A stretch of DNA of 64,000 bases, from contig NZ_SJZJ01000008.1 in NCBI RefSeq assembly GCF_004337475.1, positions 1-64,000 on the forward strand, given 5' to 3'. This DNA comes from Nocardioides jejuensis. GTDB lineage: Bacteria > Actinomycetota > Actinomycetes > Propionibacteriales > Nocardioidaceae. Shown here one piece after another: positions 63,078 through 64,000 of this stretch. Every line of letters begins with the position of its first letter. Position 1 is the first letter of the stretch. The notes under the pieces are model-generated. The model made no database searches and was not told where the DNA came from. It saw only the letters and a program-made list of their open reading frames with translations. The position numbers were made by a program, and so were the translations under genes.

Positions 63078-64000
63078 TCAGATCCAGGCGTCCCGCGCTG
63101 CGACCGCGAGGTCGGGGTTGTCGCTGAACACCCCGTCGACGCCGGCGTCGAGGAACGCCGTGATCTCGGCTGCCAGATCGCCGTGGGCGGTGGGATCGGT
63201 GCCGATGCGGAAGTTGGTCGCCATGAACTGGTTCTCCACGCGCAGGGTCCAGATGTGCACCAGCAGCCCTGCGGCGTGCGCGTCGCCGACCAGTGCGGAC
63301 GGCGTGGTCGTGGCGCCCCCGGTGCGCGGGAGCACGAGGTCCTTGTTGACGCCCACCCCGTCGGCGTACGTGTGGATCCAGGCGAGGTTGGCCGGGCTGG
63401 TCAGGTCGACGTACGTGCGCGGGTCGCCGCTCGCGGTGAAGTCGTAGGGGCGTCCGGACTTGTCGATCAGCTGGACCAGCGGCACGTCGATCAGGTGGTC
63501 GAGCTCGCGCAGGTTGGCGGTCTCGAAGGACTGGATGACGACCTTGTCGTCGGCGTCGTCCAGGTCGTACTTCTTCAGCAGCGCGACCAGCGGCTCCTCC
63601 AGGCTGAGCCCGATCGAGTCGAAGTACGAGGGGTGCTTTGTCTCCGGGTAGACACCGATCGTGCGGCCATAGCGGCGCGACTCCGAGCGGGCCAGGTTGA
63701 GCACCTCCTGGAAGGTCGGCACCTCGAACCTCCCGTCGTACGCCGTGTTGGCCGGCCGCACCTGGGGGAGGCGCTCCTTCGCGCGCAGCGTCTTGAGCTC
63801 GGCGAGCGTGAAGTCCTCGGTGAACCAGCCGGTGATCGACGTCCCGTCGATGGTCTTCGTGGTCTTCCGGTCGGCGAACTCGGGGTGCTCGGCGACGTCC
63901 GTCGTGCCGCCGATCTCGTTCTCGTGGCGGGCGACGAGGACGTGGTCCTTGGTGGAGACCAGGTCGGGCTCGATGTAGTCGGCGCCCATCCGGATCGCCA
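63078..64000 (-). CDS. Glycerophosphodiester phosphodiesterase (5' end outside window)
   Basis: The reading frame stays open to the window edge, so the N-terminus is missing. The visible 307 residues carry GADYIEPDLVSTKDHVLVAR with HENEI, the conserved second part of the GDPD active site (Glu-Pro-Asp, then His), and YPETKHPSYFDSIG with VIQSFETANL; the first HRG motif should lie upstream, off the window. It would hydrolyse glycerophosphodiesters to glycerol-3-phosphate and an alcohol. It converges with the VWA gene across five bases. A secreted form is likely but its signal is not visible. Confidence 0.88.
   Translation of the reverse strand, partial: AIRMGADYIEPDLVSTKDHVLVARHENEIGGTTDVAEHPEFADRKTTKTIDGTSITGWFTEDFTLAELKTLRAKERLPQVRPANTAYDGRFEVPTFQEVLNLARSESRRYGRTIGVYPETKHPSYFDSIGLSLEEPLVALLKKYDLDDADDKVVIQSFETANLRELDHLIDVPLVQLIDKSGRPYDFTASGDPRTYVDLTSPANLAWIHTYADGVGVNKDLVLPRTGGATTTPSALVGDAHAAGLLVHIWTLRVENQFMATNFRIGTDPTAHGDLAAEITAFLDAGVDGVFSDNPDLAVAARDAWI

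Overview
The window is very GC-rich, densely packed and full of four-base stop/start overlaps. Its gene content is actinobacterial: a type I fatty acid synthase with a linked AcpS, a SigK/RskA pair, mycothiol-type DinB proteins, MpaB-family oxygenases and a GPP34 protein. A high-GC actinomycete is the safe conclusion. Nocardioidaceae (Nocardioides-like) is my best guess, but no rRNA gene is present to confirm it. Nothing looks like a recent mobile element: no transposase, integrase, phage gene or CRISPR array was seen.

Layout. 1-2.5 kb: a secreted NlpC/P60-type protein cut by the window edge, an HTH-membrane protein and an RDD membrane protein. 2.65-13.0 kb: a tightly coupled catabolic operon (TetR, TIGR03084 DinB-like protein, AtuA-type protein, two near-identical acyl-CoA dehydrogenases, both subunits of a biotin-dependent acyl-CoA carboxylase, a third dehydrogenase), fitting degradation of a branched or terpenoid acyl-CoA. 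13.1-23.1 kb, minus strand: a SigK-type stress and lipid-modification locus. Reading from its promoter it holds a fasciclin lipoprotein, sigK, rskA, a fused FAD amine oxidase-DUF1365 protein, two cyclopropane-fatty-acid-synthase-like methyltransferases, DUF1295, glutathione peroxidase and a pyrimidine-dimer-glycosylase-like protein. A membrane molybdo-oxidoreductase lies upstream. Two promoter-like elements resembling the SigK consensus share the same 15-base spacer.

23.2-33 kb: ordinary genes (GNAT, crotonase, a SigE-family sigma factor with a coupled membrane protein, HelD-like RNA polymerase recycling ATPase, upp, tadA, tRNA-Ser(CGA), an MFS transporter, GPP34). 33-37.7 kb: a two-domain SDR of the fatty-acyl-reductase type, divergent from a TetR regulator and two MpaB-type oxygenases.

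37.7-53.4 kb is the most striking region. A single-chain 1,840-residue eukaryote-like acetyl-CoA carboxylase lies divergently beside a 2,960-residue type I fatty acid synthase, followed by AcpS and a TetR regulator. The 149-base gap between the two giant genes contains a two-tier palindrome whose halves carry mirror-image -35-like boxes for both genes. The same box (TGAGGAAAACCTCA) precedes the TetR gene. The whole of de novo fatty acid synthesis therefore appears condensed into two megaenzymes under one apparent switch.

53.5-55 kb: a secreted zinc protease and a MazEF-like toxin-antitoxin pair. 55-60.5 kb: a TetR regulator divergent from an operon of two Baeyer-Villiger-type monooxygenases, a patatin-like hydrolase and an SDR, which together could turn an alcohol or ketone into acid and alcohol. 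60.5-64 kb: a tiny membrane protein, a MoxR ATPase with its VWA partner, and a glycerophosphodiester phosphodiesterase cut by the window end. No gene-free stretch exceeds 300 bases.
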